Of a stretch of DNA of 64,000 nucleotides, positions 12,001 to 23,896 are shown piece after piece. Both the position numbers and the translations under genes were made by a program. The DNA is from Trebouxia sp. TZW2008 (Eukaryota > Chlorophyta > Trebouxiophyceae > Trebouxiales > Trebouxiaceae): assembly GCA_002118135.1 (NCBI GenBank), contig BDIU01000001.1, positions 1 through 64,000 of the forward strand, written 5' to 3'. Every line of letters begins with the position of its first letter. Positions within the stretch are counted from its first letter, which is position 1. The notes below the pieces were generated by a model. That model was given only the letters and a program-made list of their open reading frames with translations, had not been told where the DNA came from and did not search any database.

Positions 12001-12989
12001 CCAGCACTGGGCTCTGAAAAGATGGTCAAGACAGGTGAAGGCATTCCTGTCTGAATAACGTCTGCAGCATCAGCTGCTGGCACTGCTGCAGGAGCTGTTG
12101 GCAGCTCAAGACCGGCACTGATGGCACACTGGTCGACGATTGCATCAGAGAAGATCGTCTCCTTCTTCCAAGAGGCCAGTACCTTCTCAACTTGGGCCTG
12201 CTTGGCACAAAACGTTTTGTGCTTTGCGTCACAGCTCCTGTCTACCAGCGAGTACAATTTTGCAATGAACAAACACATCATGCATAGGTGTCGCTGCTGG
12301 TGAATTGCAGAAGGACAGCTCAGCCATGTTTATCAGCGCTTCAGGAGTCCTGTTGAGATGTAGGACGCCTGCTAGTGCAGCCACAATTTTGCTATCTGAG
12401 GTGCCTAGCTGTCCAAACTTGAGCTGACGAATGGGCACAAGCCACAGCAGGTTATAAGTATCAACATAAAGCAAGGAGTGAGTGGTGCAATGACTATGGA
12501 GGGACTCACCGCTTGATTTGGAAGGTCTGCTAAGAGCTCTACCAGGTTTGCAATGTTTGGTCCCCATCTTACAGCTGCAAGGCACACCAGCTTGAACATG
12601 CGCATATGCTATTCAACAACAAAGACAGTGTCAAGGAGAAGATAGTGCAGCAATGCGTACTGTACTTGTCTTGAAGCTTGTTCTTCTTGAGGGAATGGCG
12701 GCAGATTGTTGAGATGATGTACAAGGCATTCAGGCGCTGCGCTGGCTTGGCCTTGCGCATCTGGCGCTCCACTAGGGCGCACACATGCTTATAGCACTGC
12801 AAAAGATGGGCAATGTGAGGGCAAAGAATTTGCAGGCTCTTCTGTATTATGCTTTGTAGCTGGTCATGGTTGTACCTGTGCCATGTCTTGCAAGGCTATC
12901 GCTTGTGTGGTTGCAATGGCTCCTTTGCTTCCCTTCTTCACAGCCTTCTCCAGCACTTCCTTAAACTCAGCCTCTCGCTGCCACGGCAT
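9020..12989 (-). CDS. CID/RPR-domain protein, SCAF4/SCAF8-like, with proline-rich tail
   Basis: Probable nuclear protein that binds the phosphorylated CTD of RNA polymerase II and links it to 3' processing or termination. Exon 1 (12989-12876) starts MPWQREAEFKEVLEKAVKKG after an upstream in-frame TAG. Exon 2 (from 12796) reads CYKHVCALVERQMRKAKPAQ then RLNALYIISTICRHS, and a later exon reads QVEKVLASWKKETIFSDAIV: together these match the eight-helix CID. Exon joins between 12666 and 12240 are unresolved. A clear intron joins 11929 to 11705. The long last exon is rich in Pro, Ala and Gln, with two basic SR-like spots (GRKRKSRWED, GRSKRRSRFSD) and a four-fold repeat. The frame runs to a stop at 9020, but splicing at a possible donor near 9325 could end the protein earlier. 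I see no RRM domain, which animal SCAF4/8 have. Confidence 0.75.
9385..10010 (-). repeat. four proline-rich protein repeats of about 50-55 residues
   Basis: Within the CID gene tail, four successive units share the order APPPPPSLS, a TPAEE-like acidic spot, a Gln/Glu spot such as LQMQTEPAAN, and a Thr/Ala-rich linker. The units are diverged at the protein level but the order of blocks is constant, so this is an old internal duplication rather than simple sequence. Confidence 0.8.
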
Positions 12990-13609
12990 GACTGCTGTGA
13001 TCCGATTGAACAAGTGCTGGACAAGATGCTAGAGGTGCGAGCAGTGCAAGGGGCTGCACACCCCGCCCTTGAGGTTCGTTGACTGCTAAGTCTGAGCTGT
13101 GTCCCCAACAGAGCGCATGCCAGTGGTGTGCTGCAGCAAAATCGCAAACCCTCAAATCATCACTTTTCAGCGTAAGCGCTTATGCATCACCACATGAACA
13201 TTTGCTAACCGGTGCTAACAGGATTGAATGCGCTTTGATCGTATGTAGACGCTCTCTGCTTGACTTAAGACATGCTGGCGTTACGCTTGATTCCGCGACT
13301 TGCCTTCGCTCCATGTCCAGCTTTCCGCGAAGGTACCCACTGTCTAAGCAGCGATTCTCTCCTCTTCTGGCTCGTTTGAGACCCTCTTTGTGCAATAGGC
13401 CATCGGCAGAGTGACGGTGACGTCAAGTGGCTATCTGATCCAGAGCTTCCTGTCACTTCTGGTTGCCTGACGATCACTTGTCAGTCAGAACGCGTAGTCA
13501 ACGAGATGATACTTGGTGACTGCGTCAGGCAGCGGCACAAGCAGTGTTGCCAAGTTTGAAGCACCTCTCATAGCTGTGGTTGCTGCTTGGGCAAAAGCTG
13601 TTTGAAGTC
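12990..13609. promoter_or_regulatory. 620 bp spacer between divergent CID and syntaxin genes
   Basis: Head-to-head spacer between start codons at 12989 (-) and 13610 (+). It must hold both promoters. No TATA box or repeated operator-like motif is evident, and open frames are short. Confidence 0.5.
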
Positions 13610-16600
13610 ATGAGTGCCACCGTCGGTGCAACTCGCAACCGGACGGATCTGTTCATGAAGTATAGAAACACAGCAAGAGGAGGAGCTAGACCGCTTGTTG
13701 CTGGTCTCCCTGGGTCTCCCAGCAAAGCTAACGACAAGTGAGAATTGCTGCGCTTTGTGGTTGACTGTCAAACTGTATGCACAACCACGCTCATGTTGGC
13801 AGGCCCATGTCAAATCTCTGCAAGAATCTGTAGCTTGAGCATCTCTATGTAGATGCTGTTGCGTAAATACAGGGGAGCTCTGCATCAGCATGTTGTCAGT
13901 CAGCGCACTGCTCATTAAGCAGTTTGCAGCAGCCTGTGCAGCAGCTTACTCTGTTATTCTCCTGCTGCATTCTGTTCTGCCAGACAATGGTGCTGCTGCT
14001 TCACAGGGGGACCAGCAAGCTTCTAGAGGCAGCTTTGGCAAGCACAGCAGAGAACAGCCTTTCAAATGCAGAATTAGGTCAAGCAGGCGCTGCTGGTTTG
14101 TTGCCGCCTCAGTATGTGGACTTCAAGGAGCAGATTAGGACAGAGATGTTCACCATTAAGCAGAAGATGAACGAGCTGCGGTCTGTGCATGGCAAAGCCA
14201 CTTTGACCAGTTTTGATGACACCAACAGCAGTGAGGTGGAGATTGAGGTTCTCACTCAGGACATCACCCGCTTGTTTCGCAAGTGCGAGGTCAGGCTGCA
14301 AAGGTTTGGGGACACCAGCTCAGCCAGCGAAGCTGATGAGAAGGTGATCATGGCAGCTAGCTTGCTCACTTACGCATTCACTTGCATGCTTGCTTGCCCG
14401 CACACTTGATCACTTGCTCGCTCACTCGCTCCCTCACTTTCTACATCACTCACTTGGCTTATCACACAATAGGGCCAATGGACATGTCTCTCATGCTCTC
14501 TGTCACTTCCTGCAAAGCCACTTCAGCCTTGTCAAAACTCCTATGCTAGGTGAGTGTGCATGGCCACCTGGGTGTAGTAAGAGTTTGATCCGGGGCTTGT
14601 GCAGGTGAAGCTGAATGTACAGAGGACGCTCGCCATTGAGCTGCAGCGGCTGTCAGTACAGTTCAGGAAACAGCAGAAAGCCTATCTGAACAGGTTGCGG
14701 CAGAAGAATGGGCCATCTGCATCAGGGGCCAGCTTCAGTGTACTTGACGACACAGCGGGCACCAGCGGGCGGGAAGCTTTGGATCCTGACTACGACCCTG
14801 GTTTCAATGAGATACAGGTGACACTCTGCATGCATTGTGCTAGTCTTCTGCCATCCTGATGCAAAGTGCCTCAGCAATGCACACACAGAATATGATCCAG
14901 GTGTCAATGAGATACAGGTGACACTCTGCATGCATTGTGCTAGTCTTCTGCCATCCTGATGCAAAGTGCCTCAGCAATGCACACACAGAATATGATTCAG
15001 GTTTTAATGAGATACAGGTGACACTCTGCATGCATTGTGCTAGTCTTCTGCTATCCTGATGCAAAGTGCCTCAGCAATGCACACACAGAATATGATCCAG
15101 GTTTTAATGAGATACAGGTGACACTCTGCATGCATTGTGATAGTCTTCTGCCATCTTGTTGCAAAGCGCCTCAGCAATGCACACACAGAACATGACGCAG
15201 GCTCGAATTACAGGTGACACTCTGCATGCATTGTGATGGGTCACTGCTTTGGAAGCTTGTATACAATGCAGATTTCAAAGCTGACAGGGTTTACAGGTGA
15301 CACTCTGCACGCACCCTGCCGATTTGCCTGCCATTCAACTGACGTCGGCATTAAAGTGGGACCAAGAACCTTATGTCTAGGCAGGCACTGACAGAGTGGC
15401 TTATGTGATTGATGCAATGATGAAGCTACGCACTCGTCATATCAGCTGTGTCATGCTTTATGTTCTTAAACATTGGCAGAAATTGCTGATGCCACAATTT
15501 GAGCACTGTCTCGTCACAATGGGATATTGTAATCAGCGCTCAGAAGCCAATGATAAAGTTAGTAACATAGTTTCCCACATCATCCTGGGCTGGCATGCAT
15601 GTTGTGGCTGCTTTATCTGAACGACTAGGTCAACCTGTAATGTTGAGCATCAAAGGTCTGCTGAGGTGTCTGTGCTGCTTTGGGACTGTGCAATCATGCA
15701 AAGATACGCTTGTGTTGAAAGCTTATGGTGGCCGGTGCAATGTGCTTGTGGTCATTCAACAACGCAACCCGTTTAAAGCACAAGAACACAGATCTGTTCT
15801 GCTGGGATATATTGCTCAGGAAACAGAGTTGGCGTTCAAACATAATGTACCAAGTCTGGATCACAACCAGGTTAACTGGTAGGAAGGCATTATACTGCTG
15901 CGTGCTTGGGGTGGTCTGGGCTGGCAAGATAGCCAAGCTACATCAGATGCATCGCACTTGTCATGGAAACCATTTGATGTGATGACAGCTGTGGCAAAAC
16001 TGAAATACAGTGACTTCTCTTTATAATGACTGCTTTGGTTCCCACAGAAATTGTCCTTGAATCAAACCCTCAGGTCACAAGTGCAGTCAGCATGCAGTGA
16101 TCGGTTCCCTGCGCTGTCCTTGCATCAAGAGTGTTCTTACATCGAGTGTCCTTGGAAAAAGCAAATACTGTAGCTTGGTCAGCTCACCAGTCAAACTGCT
16201 GCAACTGCCTGAAGGTCAGCAGCATTTGCATTCCAGACTCGAAAGCACAAATGGTTTGAGGGAAGATACCAGCTCTCTTGAACTCACCACACCAGGCTGT
16301 CCAATGTCCAAAATTTTGTGCCGGCATGAAAGTACCTTTGCCTCTATCACGCTGGTCTGTATGAATAAATAATCTGATGGCATGATGAAGTTGTTGCTGT
16401 CAAAAGACCCCTGTTTGCGTGGGCATACAATGAGACATGCTGTTGCAATTACAAGACGCTTCTTCGCAAGGCGTACTCTGAGATGCTGTGGCAATGCCAT
16501 GCAGACAATGAAAGTGGACACAATGGAGGTGCTAGCAGATGAGAGAGACAAAGAAGTGCGCAATATTCTGCAGTCGATAAATGACCTGGCGCAGATCATG

Positions 16601-17066
16601 AAGGATCTGTCGGTCTTAGTCATAGATCAAGGCACTATCCTGGATAGGATAGACTATAATATGGAAATGGTGAGTCAGGCTTTGCTGCAATTTCAGTTGT
16701 GACAACCTCCTAAATTCATGTGCTGCAGCCTGTCACTTGATCATTGGACAGCACACATGTCATGTTCAACATGCATTTGCCTGCATGATGCATTAGTCTC
16801 ATGCATGTTGTTGTTTGCAACAACCTGACCTGTATTGCCTGCATTCACACAACGCTGTTATATCACTTGTTCAGGCACGTTTTCGTCATCAAATGAGCAG
16901 GATTTGCCTGATGCAGGTTGCAACTAAGGTAGATGAAGGTGTGAAGCAGCTAGTGCAGGCTGAGAAAACACAGAAACAGAGCCGCATGATATTGTGCATT
17001 GTGTTGCTGCTAGTCGCAGTCATCTTCATGCTGTTCATTGTTGTGTTTAAAGCCCTATTCTTTTGA
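13610..17066 (+). CDS. syntaxin-16/Tlg2/SYP4-type Qa-SNARE
   Basis: A trans-Golgi/endosomal Qa-SNARE that drives vesicle fusion. Exons 13610-13737, 14007-14343, 14605-14817, 16505-16669 and 16917-17066 join in phase and give 330 aa, close to plant SYP41. The N-terminus ATRNRTDLFMKYRNTAR is the Vps45-binding N-peptide typical of this family. The Habc region includes NVQRTLAIELQRLSVQFRKQ. The SNARE helix (DERDKEVRNILQSINDLAQI, then MKDLSVLVIDQGTILDRIDY) holds the zero-layer Gln, and the C-terminus is one membrane anchor (ILCIVLLLVAVIFMLFIVVF). Exon 1 would be missed by calling the start at 13987. The third intron (1.7 kb) begins with a 100 bp tandem array derived from the end of exon 3. Confidence 0.95.
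14790..15220 (+). repeat. 100 bp tandem array carrying exon end and 5' splice site
   Basis: The string GATACAGGTG recurs at 14811, 14911, 15011 and 15111, exactly 100 bp apart; a fifth decayed unit follows near 15211. The first unit is the true end of syntaxin exon 3 and its donor. Each later unit again holds coding-like YDPG-NEIQ followed by a gtgaca donor, preceded by CACACAG. An extra 29-base exon cut from a unit would shift the frame. Confidence 0.95.
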
Positions 17067-17468
17067 CCCAGTTTCTGATGTGATATGGGGCAGGCACAAT
17101 TGCCACGCTGCATTGATGCCTTGCATCATTTCCAGATACTAGGAGTGCACCCAAACCTTGCTGAATACACTGACTTGACAAGGCTCTATCTGTCTCACGG
17201 CGTTTGTGTCAACAGATTTGAGCAGCCTGCTGTTCACATTCTTAAGTCAGTCTTGTCACACATTAACGTAGCAGCATCTGTGGCCTATTTAATAGCGTTC
17301 ACTAGTACGTACACAGTATACTGACGTTAACGACAGCAGAAAACGTAAGAAACTGGGAGTCACCGACTGATTTCACTAGGATTAGCACTCGAAATGAACA
17401 TTGAGACTCAGAGATCACTCGGGCATGAGAGTACCTGTGACACAACTCATAACTTGACATGAACTTTG
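17067..17468. other. tail-to-tail intergenic region
   Basis: About 400 bp between the stop codons of the syntaxin (+) and cyclophilin (-) genes. It should carry both 3' ends. No gene, repeat or structured RNA recognised. Confidence 0.6.
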
Positions 17469-19345
17469 TCAACTGTTATTAGCAGGGTGACGCGGACTGT
17501 CTCTACCTGTCAACTGGCCACAGTTGACAATTCGTACAGGTTTGCTGACAGCACCTGACCTGCTACCTAATTCTTCTAATTGTTTCATGACGTGAAAGCC
17601 TGAGTACAGATCTCCAAACACCACATGCTTGCCATCCAAATGCGGTGCTTTCTTGAAAGTAATGAAGAACTGCGATCCATTGCTGTTTGGTCCAGAATTT
17701 GCCATTGACAGTTGCCCAGATCGCATGTGCTTGAAAGGGAAGCCTTCATCGTCAAACTTGCCCCCATATACTGAAACACCCCCAGTGCCATTGCCCTTAG
17801 TGAAATCGCCTCCTTGCGCCATGAAACCAGGGATGATACGATGGAAAGGGCTGCCCTTATAATGAAGGGGCACTCCAGTCTTTGAAATGCCCTGTGCGCA
17901 GAATAGTGAACATGATGCAAGTCTGAAATTCCCTTCTGCTTTCGAGAGGGCTGCAGCATGCCTTTGATCTGATGTCAACATTGTAGCACATGGTGTCAAT
18001 ATTAAAGTGCATGGGCATGACATACCATTTCCAGTCAGCAAGGTTGTCGCTTGCATGCTCACAGACATGTAACAGGTTTTGCTTATCAGAGCTGCAATTG
18101 TCTGCATGCTCAAAGTATTTGCTGAAGGCAGGGCAACAGATGCAGTATTCATGCTTGTATAGCTCCTCTGCACACCTGATTCAGACCAATCTTGCTGGCA
18201 TGCACATATCCTCACTAGGCTGTGATGCAACTGCTCCAACACATGTGGGACCTTGCTGTGGCTAGCAGCATGCCAGCAACCCTTGCAATGTCATGATTGC
18301 CCAACAACCTCACAGCAGGCTTCAAACTAAGATGCCTCGCAACATGCTCACCAACAGTGCATGCTGTAGCCTCTAGTGTCTGTAGTGTCTGGGACCATCT
18401 ACTGACTATTTGCTTGCTGAGTTGACAATACAGCTGCCAGTCCAAGATGAGTACCCAGACATGGCTCGACACATCCTCTTTGCAAGAGCACAGCTTGCAA
18501 ATGCTCACACGCTCAAGTGCGCAACACAGAATGCCATCAATAGGTCAGGATGTAAGCAACACTCACCCTGTCACCAGCACAGAGCGCTCTGAAGTTCTCC
18601 ACTGTCCTTTTGAGTTCATTGCCGTACAGGCCAAAGATGAGCCGTCCTGCTGGCTCTCCATCAATGGAGAGATCCATAAAGGTGAAATGAGTCATTTCAG
18701 CCCGAGGTACATCAGGATCAGGCTCATCAGGCGGAGGAATATCATACTCCTCATAGAAGGGATGTGGCCAGTTATCCCAGCCCAAGTTCTTCTTTTGCAA
18801 TATCAAGTGTACCAGCTTTTGTTGGTTTTCAGGCAAAGTTTCAAATGTGTAGAAGCAACCTGCATGTGGAGTGTTACTGTCATGTGTGTGGCCCTTTGCT
18901 GGGGCTGCTGTTTTTGGCCAATTCTGAAGACAGAGACGGGAAATTTGTACCATCTATGTCAATTTCTTCTGGCGTGTCTCCTGACAGTAATGATTCACCC
19001 TTGACTTTGAGCTGAATTCTGGTTGGGTGCAATGATAGGTTGAGATCAGACTTGGTCACATCCTGCTGTACAGGAATCATGAAGTGTGCTTCATCTTCTG
19101 TCTGAACGAAAGCGATGTCCAGGTTCTTTTCCTGCAAAAGGACTCAAGGGATTTGCTGCTTGCTGAGCTATGCTGCGCAGAACATAAGCAACTCCTACGT
19201 CTTTCAACGCAGCATGCAAGCGGCTGGTGTGTCGGTAGAGCTGCTGATGTAGTCGGCTTTTAAGCTGTTTCGCGCAACGCTGCGATGTGGGCCGCTGTAG
19301 GGACCTTGGCACGTGCATGCATGTTTGAGAAAGTTGGTACGCCAT
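17469..19345 (-). CDS. CS-domain plus cyclophilin-type peptidyl-prolyl isomerase
   Basis: Exons 19345-19199, 19131-18951, 18859-18567 and 17891-17469 join in phase and give 347 aa. The first about 49 residues are basic and Ser/Thr/Gln-rich with no acidic residue until the end, which fits an organelle targeting peptide. Residues about 50-125 ([20 protein letters not shown] then [14 protein letters not shown]) look like a p23/NudC-type CS domain. The cyclophilin domain follows: [20 protein letters not shown] keeps the catalytic Arg, and GSQFFI and HVVFG are present. The residue matching Trp121 of human cyclophilin A is His ([12 protein letters not shown]). Likely a chaperone-like folding factor; location in the chloroplast or mitochondrion is inferred. 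The CS call is less certain than the cyclophilin call. Confidence 0.92.
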
Positions 19346-19607
19346 CTTGACGGCCTACGACATGTCGCGACAGCAACAAATGCCTAGCTCCGGCTCGTGG
19401 TCCAGGGTGCTAGTCGTCGTTGATGTCGCGCAGGCATCTGTCTGCACGACGATGCAATGACGAAGATTGACGAAACGAGCAGCCTTTCATGAAGTTGACG
19501 CCCTGGTCAAGTCGACCTCTGTGGGCATGGCGACGCTCCGCCCGTGGACAGTGCTGCGAAGCGCGCAATCAACAAGATTTTCGATAGCATCGTCAGCTGT
19601 CTAAGTC
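19346..19607. promoter_or_regulatory. 262 bp spacer between divergent cyclophilin and sirtuin genes
   Basis: Start codons lie head to head at 19345 (-) and 19608 (+). The spacer is rich in CG-containing words (TCGTCG, GTCGCG, CGACG) compared with flanking introns, as is common for active bidirectional promoters. No specific factor site can be named. Confidence 0.5.
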
Positions 19608-22600
19608 ATGGCTGCGGCAGTGGTTGCGGCCTCTCAGTTTGCTGATCAGTCGATGCTGCGCAACTTCCAGACAGTCCTGAGCAACGCCAAGCACATTGTG
19701 GTTCTGACAGGTCATTGACAACGTTGGGGCGCCGATGCCAAGTTGATGGCTGGTTGTTACATGTCCACTCATTTCTTCCGTATGCAGCTCATGGCTTCCC
19801 GCCGTTGCAGGTGCTGGAACGTCTGCAGAGTCAGGCATACCGACCTTCCGTGGAGCTAGTGGGCTTTGGAGAAGATACGAAGCTACTGAGCTGGGTACGG
19901 CTCCTGCAGTCAAAAGATTCAAACGCTTGACAGACTTGGCTGACAGGCTTGGCCATCCCTGCAGCTACACCAGAGGCTTTTGTCAGAGATCCTTCCTTGG
20001 TGTGGGAGTTCTATCATTGGCGGTGCGAGGCAACAATGTGAATCAACACCTGCAATGAAATCTTTTCAAGTTCATAAGGTTGCTTGCATGTCGACATGAA
20101 TTGGCAATGAACAGTTTCTGATTTCATGGTGTTGCTTGCATGCCAGGTAGTTTCCAGGAGTAAGCCCAATCCAGCTCATTTTGCCCTTGCCTTTTTTGAG
20201 CGCAAATGTGAGCGGCAAGGAAAGCGCCTGACGCTGATCACACAGGCAAGATTGCTGCTCAAAATGCATCTCACATCAATGCCCATTCCATAAAAGGTGG
20301 CATCAAACAATTCTAGCGCATTCATCAAGTGAATCTCCATCAAGTCTGGATTCAAGTCGCATTTCAATCACCTTCATCATGATGTCAACATGCTACAGAT
20401 GCCTTCATGTTCTAGCTTAACACATGCCATCTGCCCCATCATACTGCCAAGATATCAGCTTCAGCGTGGCCATCAGTGAAGTTGCTATCACGCAGCGACC
20501 TGTCCTTCGTGACGAACACATTGGCCAACGTGTGGTGGATGCAGAACAGTACTCATTTGCATCAAGCAGCTGGCGGAAACGCTTGACAACTTGCAGCTTG
20601 GTAACATGCCATCTGGCCTCCCATATGCCAGCATCAGCGTTGCCATCTATACCGCTAGCATGCAGTCACCTGTTTCTCGTGATTTACACATTGGCCAGCG
20701 TGTGCTTGATGCAGAACCATAGTCAGCCGCATCAAGCAGCTGGCTGAAATGTTTGGATTTTGCAGCTTAGTGACATGCCATCTGGCCTCTCATACTGCAA
20801 AGTTGCCAGCTTCAACGTTGCCATCTATACGGCTGATAGCACGCAGTTGCCTGTCTTTCATGTCTGACTAATATGTGGTTTATGCAGAACATTGATCGGT
20901 TGCACCAAGCAGCAGGCTCAAAACGCATTGTGGAACTACACGGCTCTTTGTGGGATGTCTGCTATGCTACCAGGTGTGTGTAAATGCCAAAACGACAGCA
21001 GCTCCACATGCTGCAGTTGGTCATGCCATTGATGTGCATGGGCCAAACCTGTGAGCCTGGTCAAAGACTGAGCATTTATACTGTGTTCTCATCCTGGGCG
21101 TTCATACTCTGCTTGATTTGTGCGTGCTCCACAAGCAACCTTTGATGCTTGCATGATCAGCGCCTTGAAACAGAGAAAAAGCTGCGCCAACCGTGACATG
21201 ACAGTGCTGTCCATTGCCTCTGCATGAGTGAGTGTGTGTTATGGCATGGTGCATAGTCCATGCAGGGGTCATCAGCATGGACCAGCATAGAGTTCTCGTG
21301 TCTTATGAACAAATGCTACCTGTGGCTGCAAACCACACCCATCTGTGCTGTCATGTCAGCACTTGCATTGGATTGCGTTGGACTAACTACAGAAGAATGC
21401 AGATCTTAATCATGCAAGCCATTTATGTTCTAGCCGGCAATGCAGGCAGGGGTACCGGTCCCCAGACAAGAAGCCCTGGGAGGATCGGACTCAGCCGCTG
21501 GTGAGCCTCTCTGCACCTGCAATGCATGCAGCATATATAGCAGTGACAAATGGTTACAGCTTCCAGCACATGTGCTAGGTGTGTGTGGCCCAAGTCCTAT
21601 CCCGCCAGGCCGGCTTGTTCTGGGCGTCACGACAAGGACGGGCAGCTTGCATAGATCTGACTGCATAACATTGCTCTGCGCTTTGTCGAGGCGCTCGTGG
21701 CAATACAGTGTGCACAGAGTGTCATTGGCTGAGCATGGGGAATCATTACACATCTGATAGCGTGTCAGCATGGGTTTGCGCTGTGCCATGCTTCTGAGCA
21801 TGAATGAAGAAGGCAATTTCCTGTCAGCCTATTTGCAGAGTGGCCCAGACAACTGAGTGCTGCATCGACGCAGGCTGCTTCGCCTTCTGGTCTTTCTCTA
21901 CGCCAATTTGAGAGACTGCAGTATGAAACTTGGAGACATCTCTCAGAGGGTTCACTTCAACTTAAAGACTCCTCAAGCACTTCACTCTTTAGTCCTGCAC
22001 ATGTTGACAAACAGTCTTGAGTTGCCATCAACCCGCATGTGTTTGTACAGGTGCGAGCATTGCAGGGGCAAGGGGCTCCTGATGTGAAGACCCATGCCAA
22101 CATTCCTGTCGCCAAGCTGCCTCATGATTCAGGCAAATTGCTGCGCCCAGGTGTTGTCTGGTATGTCTTCAGTCATGTCTGTGCAGAAACAGGACTTGTG
22201 CCTTACACACCCAGCACATACCCCAGAAACTGTACATGATCATTACTATTCCAGCTTTGCAGACCAGCACCATGTTGCATGCTGATCCCTGGCTGCCTCT
22301 GCTCACAAAGACCTCCATTCTGAGACCTGACTTGTTATGTGAGCATTCTCTTTTACTGTAGCAGCCAAGTGCAAGTGTCTTGTGCAAAGCACTCATGTCT
22401 TTTTCCCATGCAATGCCTATTGCAGAGACATAAGCCAGGTGAGTCTGTGCGAAGTTGCTGATCCATCCCTTGCTGGGTAGTATTCTCTGGGGGGGAATGT
22501 TGTTTGCTGCACCTCTTTGTGTACCCCGCACCCCTTTGGGGTGAGGAATGAATCTTTTGGGGTACTCTTGTGCCTGCACATCCTGCGCTGCTTATGCTCA

Positions 22601-22862
22601 CAAAGGCTGCCAGCAAGCCGTTCAAGGGCATGACTTTTCTCCATTCATTTTCTGTTTCACTTGCACAGGTTTGGTGAGGATCTAGATGATGAGGTGATGA
22701 GCAAGACTTGCAGAGCTCTGGAAGACTGTGACCTCTTTTTGACAGTCGGCACATCCTCAGTGGTCTACCCAGCTGCTGGCTTTGCAAGTCAGGTCTGTTG
22801 CAAAAGCTACTGCCGTTGTCTCAATGAGAGCAGACTCTTGCGGGCAAAGATTTTGCTGGCAG

Positions 22863-22901
<39 letters not shown>

Positions 22902-23896
22902 TTCCCTTTGTAAGTTGGGTTTGCTGTCAAGCCTGCTGTCATTCCTTTCAGCACGGTCTTCATGCTACAGACCGATTGCTGGCACAATCTTAGTAGCTTG
23001 CTGCTTTGGCTTCGAGTACTGCGCCCTTTCCTTTGTGAGCTGCTTTCATATTGCTCAGCAATACTGTGCAGGAGATTATGGCTCTGGCACAAATGTGCTG
23101 TTGCTCTGCCTTCTTGGTTCAAGATTGCATTGCGCAGGGTCACTTGCTTGCGTCTTTGTATTGGCAAATAGGACATGCTGGCAGGTTAGCAAACAACTCA
23201 GCCATATATGCTGAAAGCATATCACAAAGCACATCTTGTGCATCTTGAACGTGCTGCTAAGCAGTGGCTTGAAGGTTCTAGTCTCAGGCACAGACCGTCC
23301 AGTTCCTGGGCTGTATTTATTGAAAAACACTCGCCTAATGATGCCTAACAGCGTAGACTTTCCTTCTTCTTTTTGTTCACACCATCACAAGCTGTATGTG
23401 TGGCAAGGCATGTTGTTCCCTTGAGCATTTAGCGTCATAAGTTGCGCAGGTGGCAGGGCATGACAAAACCTGAGGCACATAGCATCATGAGTTGTACATG
23501 TGGCATACATGACCACAGGCACTTATCCTCACTGCAGGTAGCTTCCAGGGGTGTGCCAGCTGCTGAAGTGAACCTAGACACCAGCGGTGCCACCAATGTA
23601 TGCCAGTACGTCTTCCAGGCAAGCTTCACAAGTTTATGACTGACCGAGCCCCTTGCTGTTGTGCTCCTGGTTATCACGGCGAGCTGAATCCATGATGATC
23701 AATGCATGTAAAATTCAGACTTATCATGGCGCATGCTGTTGTCAACATCACATTGGGCCAGTTGTGGAGGTATATGCGGCTAGTTGAGATCATTGAGGTC
23801 ATTGTACTGACAGCCATCTTGAACAACCTGCAGGGCAAAGCAGGCAAGATATTGCCTCAGGTGTTGGATGTCAATCTTGAAGAGAGTCAACATTGA
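19608..23896 (+). CDS. SIRT5-like sirtuin (NAD-dependent lysine deacylase)
   Basis: Ten exons fit: 19608-19710, 19811-19894, 19965-20029, 20147-20245, 20888-20973, 21446-21500, 22051-22160, 22669-22792, 23538-23618, 23834-23896; all phases match and give 289 aa. NAD-binding [28 protein letters not shown] with catalytic His in ELHGSLW, and [14 protein letters not shown] are all seen. FYHWRCE keeps the Tyr and Arg that let SIRT5 remove succinyl and malonyl groups, so desuccinylase activity is likely. The four zinc-binding Cys of the family are not present in this model ([12 protein letters not shown] replaces the second pair). Introns after exons 3, 4 and 9 start with GC. No clear targeting peptide. 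Confidence 0.93.
20422..20973 (+). repeat. tandem decayed copies of sirtuin exon 5 acceptor region (169-182 bp units)
   Basis: The word ACATGCCATCTG recurs at 20422, 20604 and 20773. Each unit holds a GATGCAGAAC- or TATGCAGAAC-type acceptor followed by a copy of the exon start, such as GCATCAAGCAGCTGGC. Only the last copy (20888-20973) keeps the reading frame and the Gln-Asn-Ile-Asp motif. Confidence 0.9.
22865..22900 (+). repeat. (GCT)12 trinucleotide tract in a sirtuin intron
   Basis: Twelve uninterrupted GCT units inside the 745 bp intron 8 of the sirtuin gene. Long CTG/GCT tracts are prone to length change, so this is a likely polymorphic marker. Confidence 0.95.

Noticed and set aside
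13987..14343. ATG at 13987 as the syntaxin start.
   Set aside because: An upstream exon at 13610-13737 encodes the conserved N-peptide and joins in phase at 14007, leaving 13987 inside the intron.
19091..19345. Uninterrupted 84-codon frame as the whole first exon of the cyclophilin gene.
   Set aside because: A 67-base intron with gtagga donor and TTTTGCAG acceptor joins the targeting region to the CS domain in phase; the uninterrupted frame would lose the CS domain.
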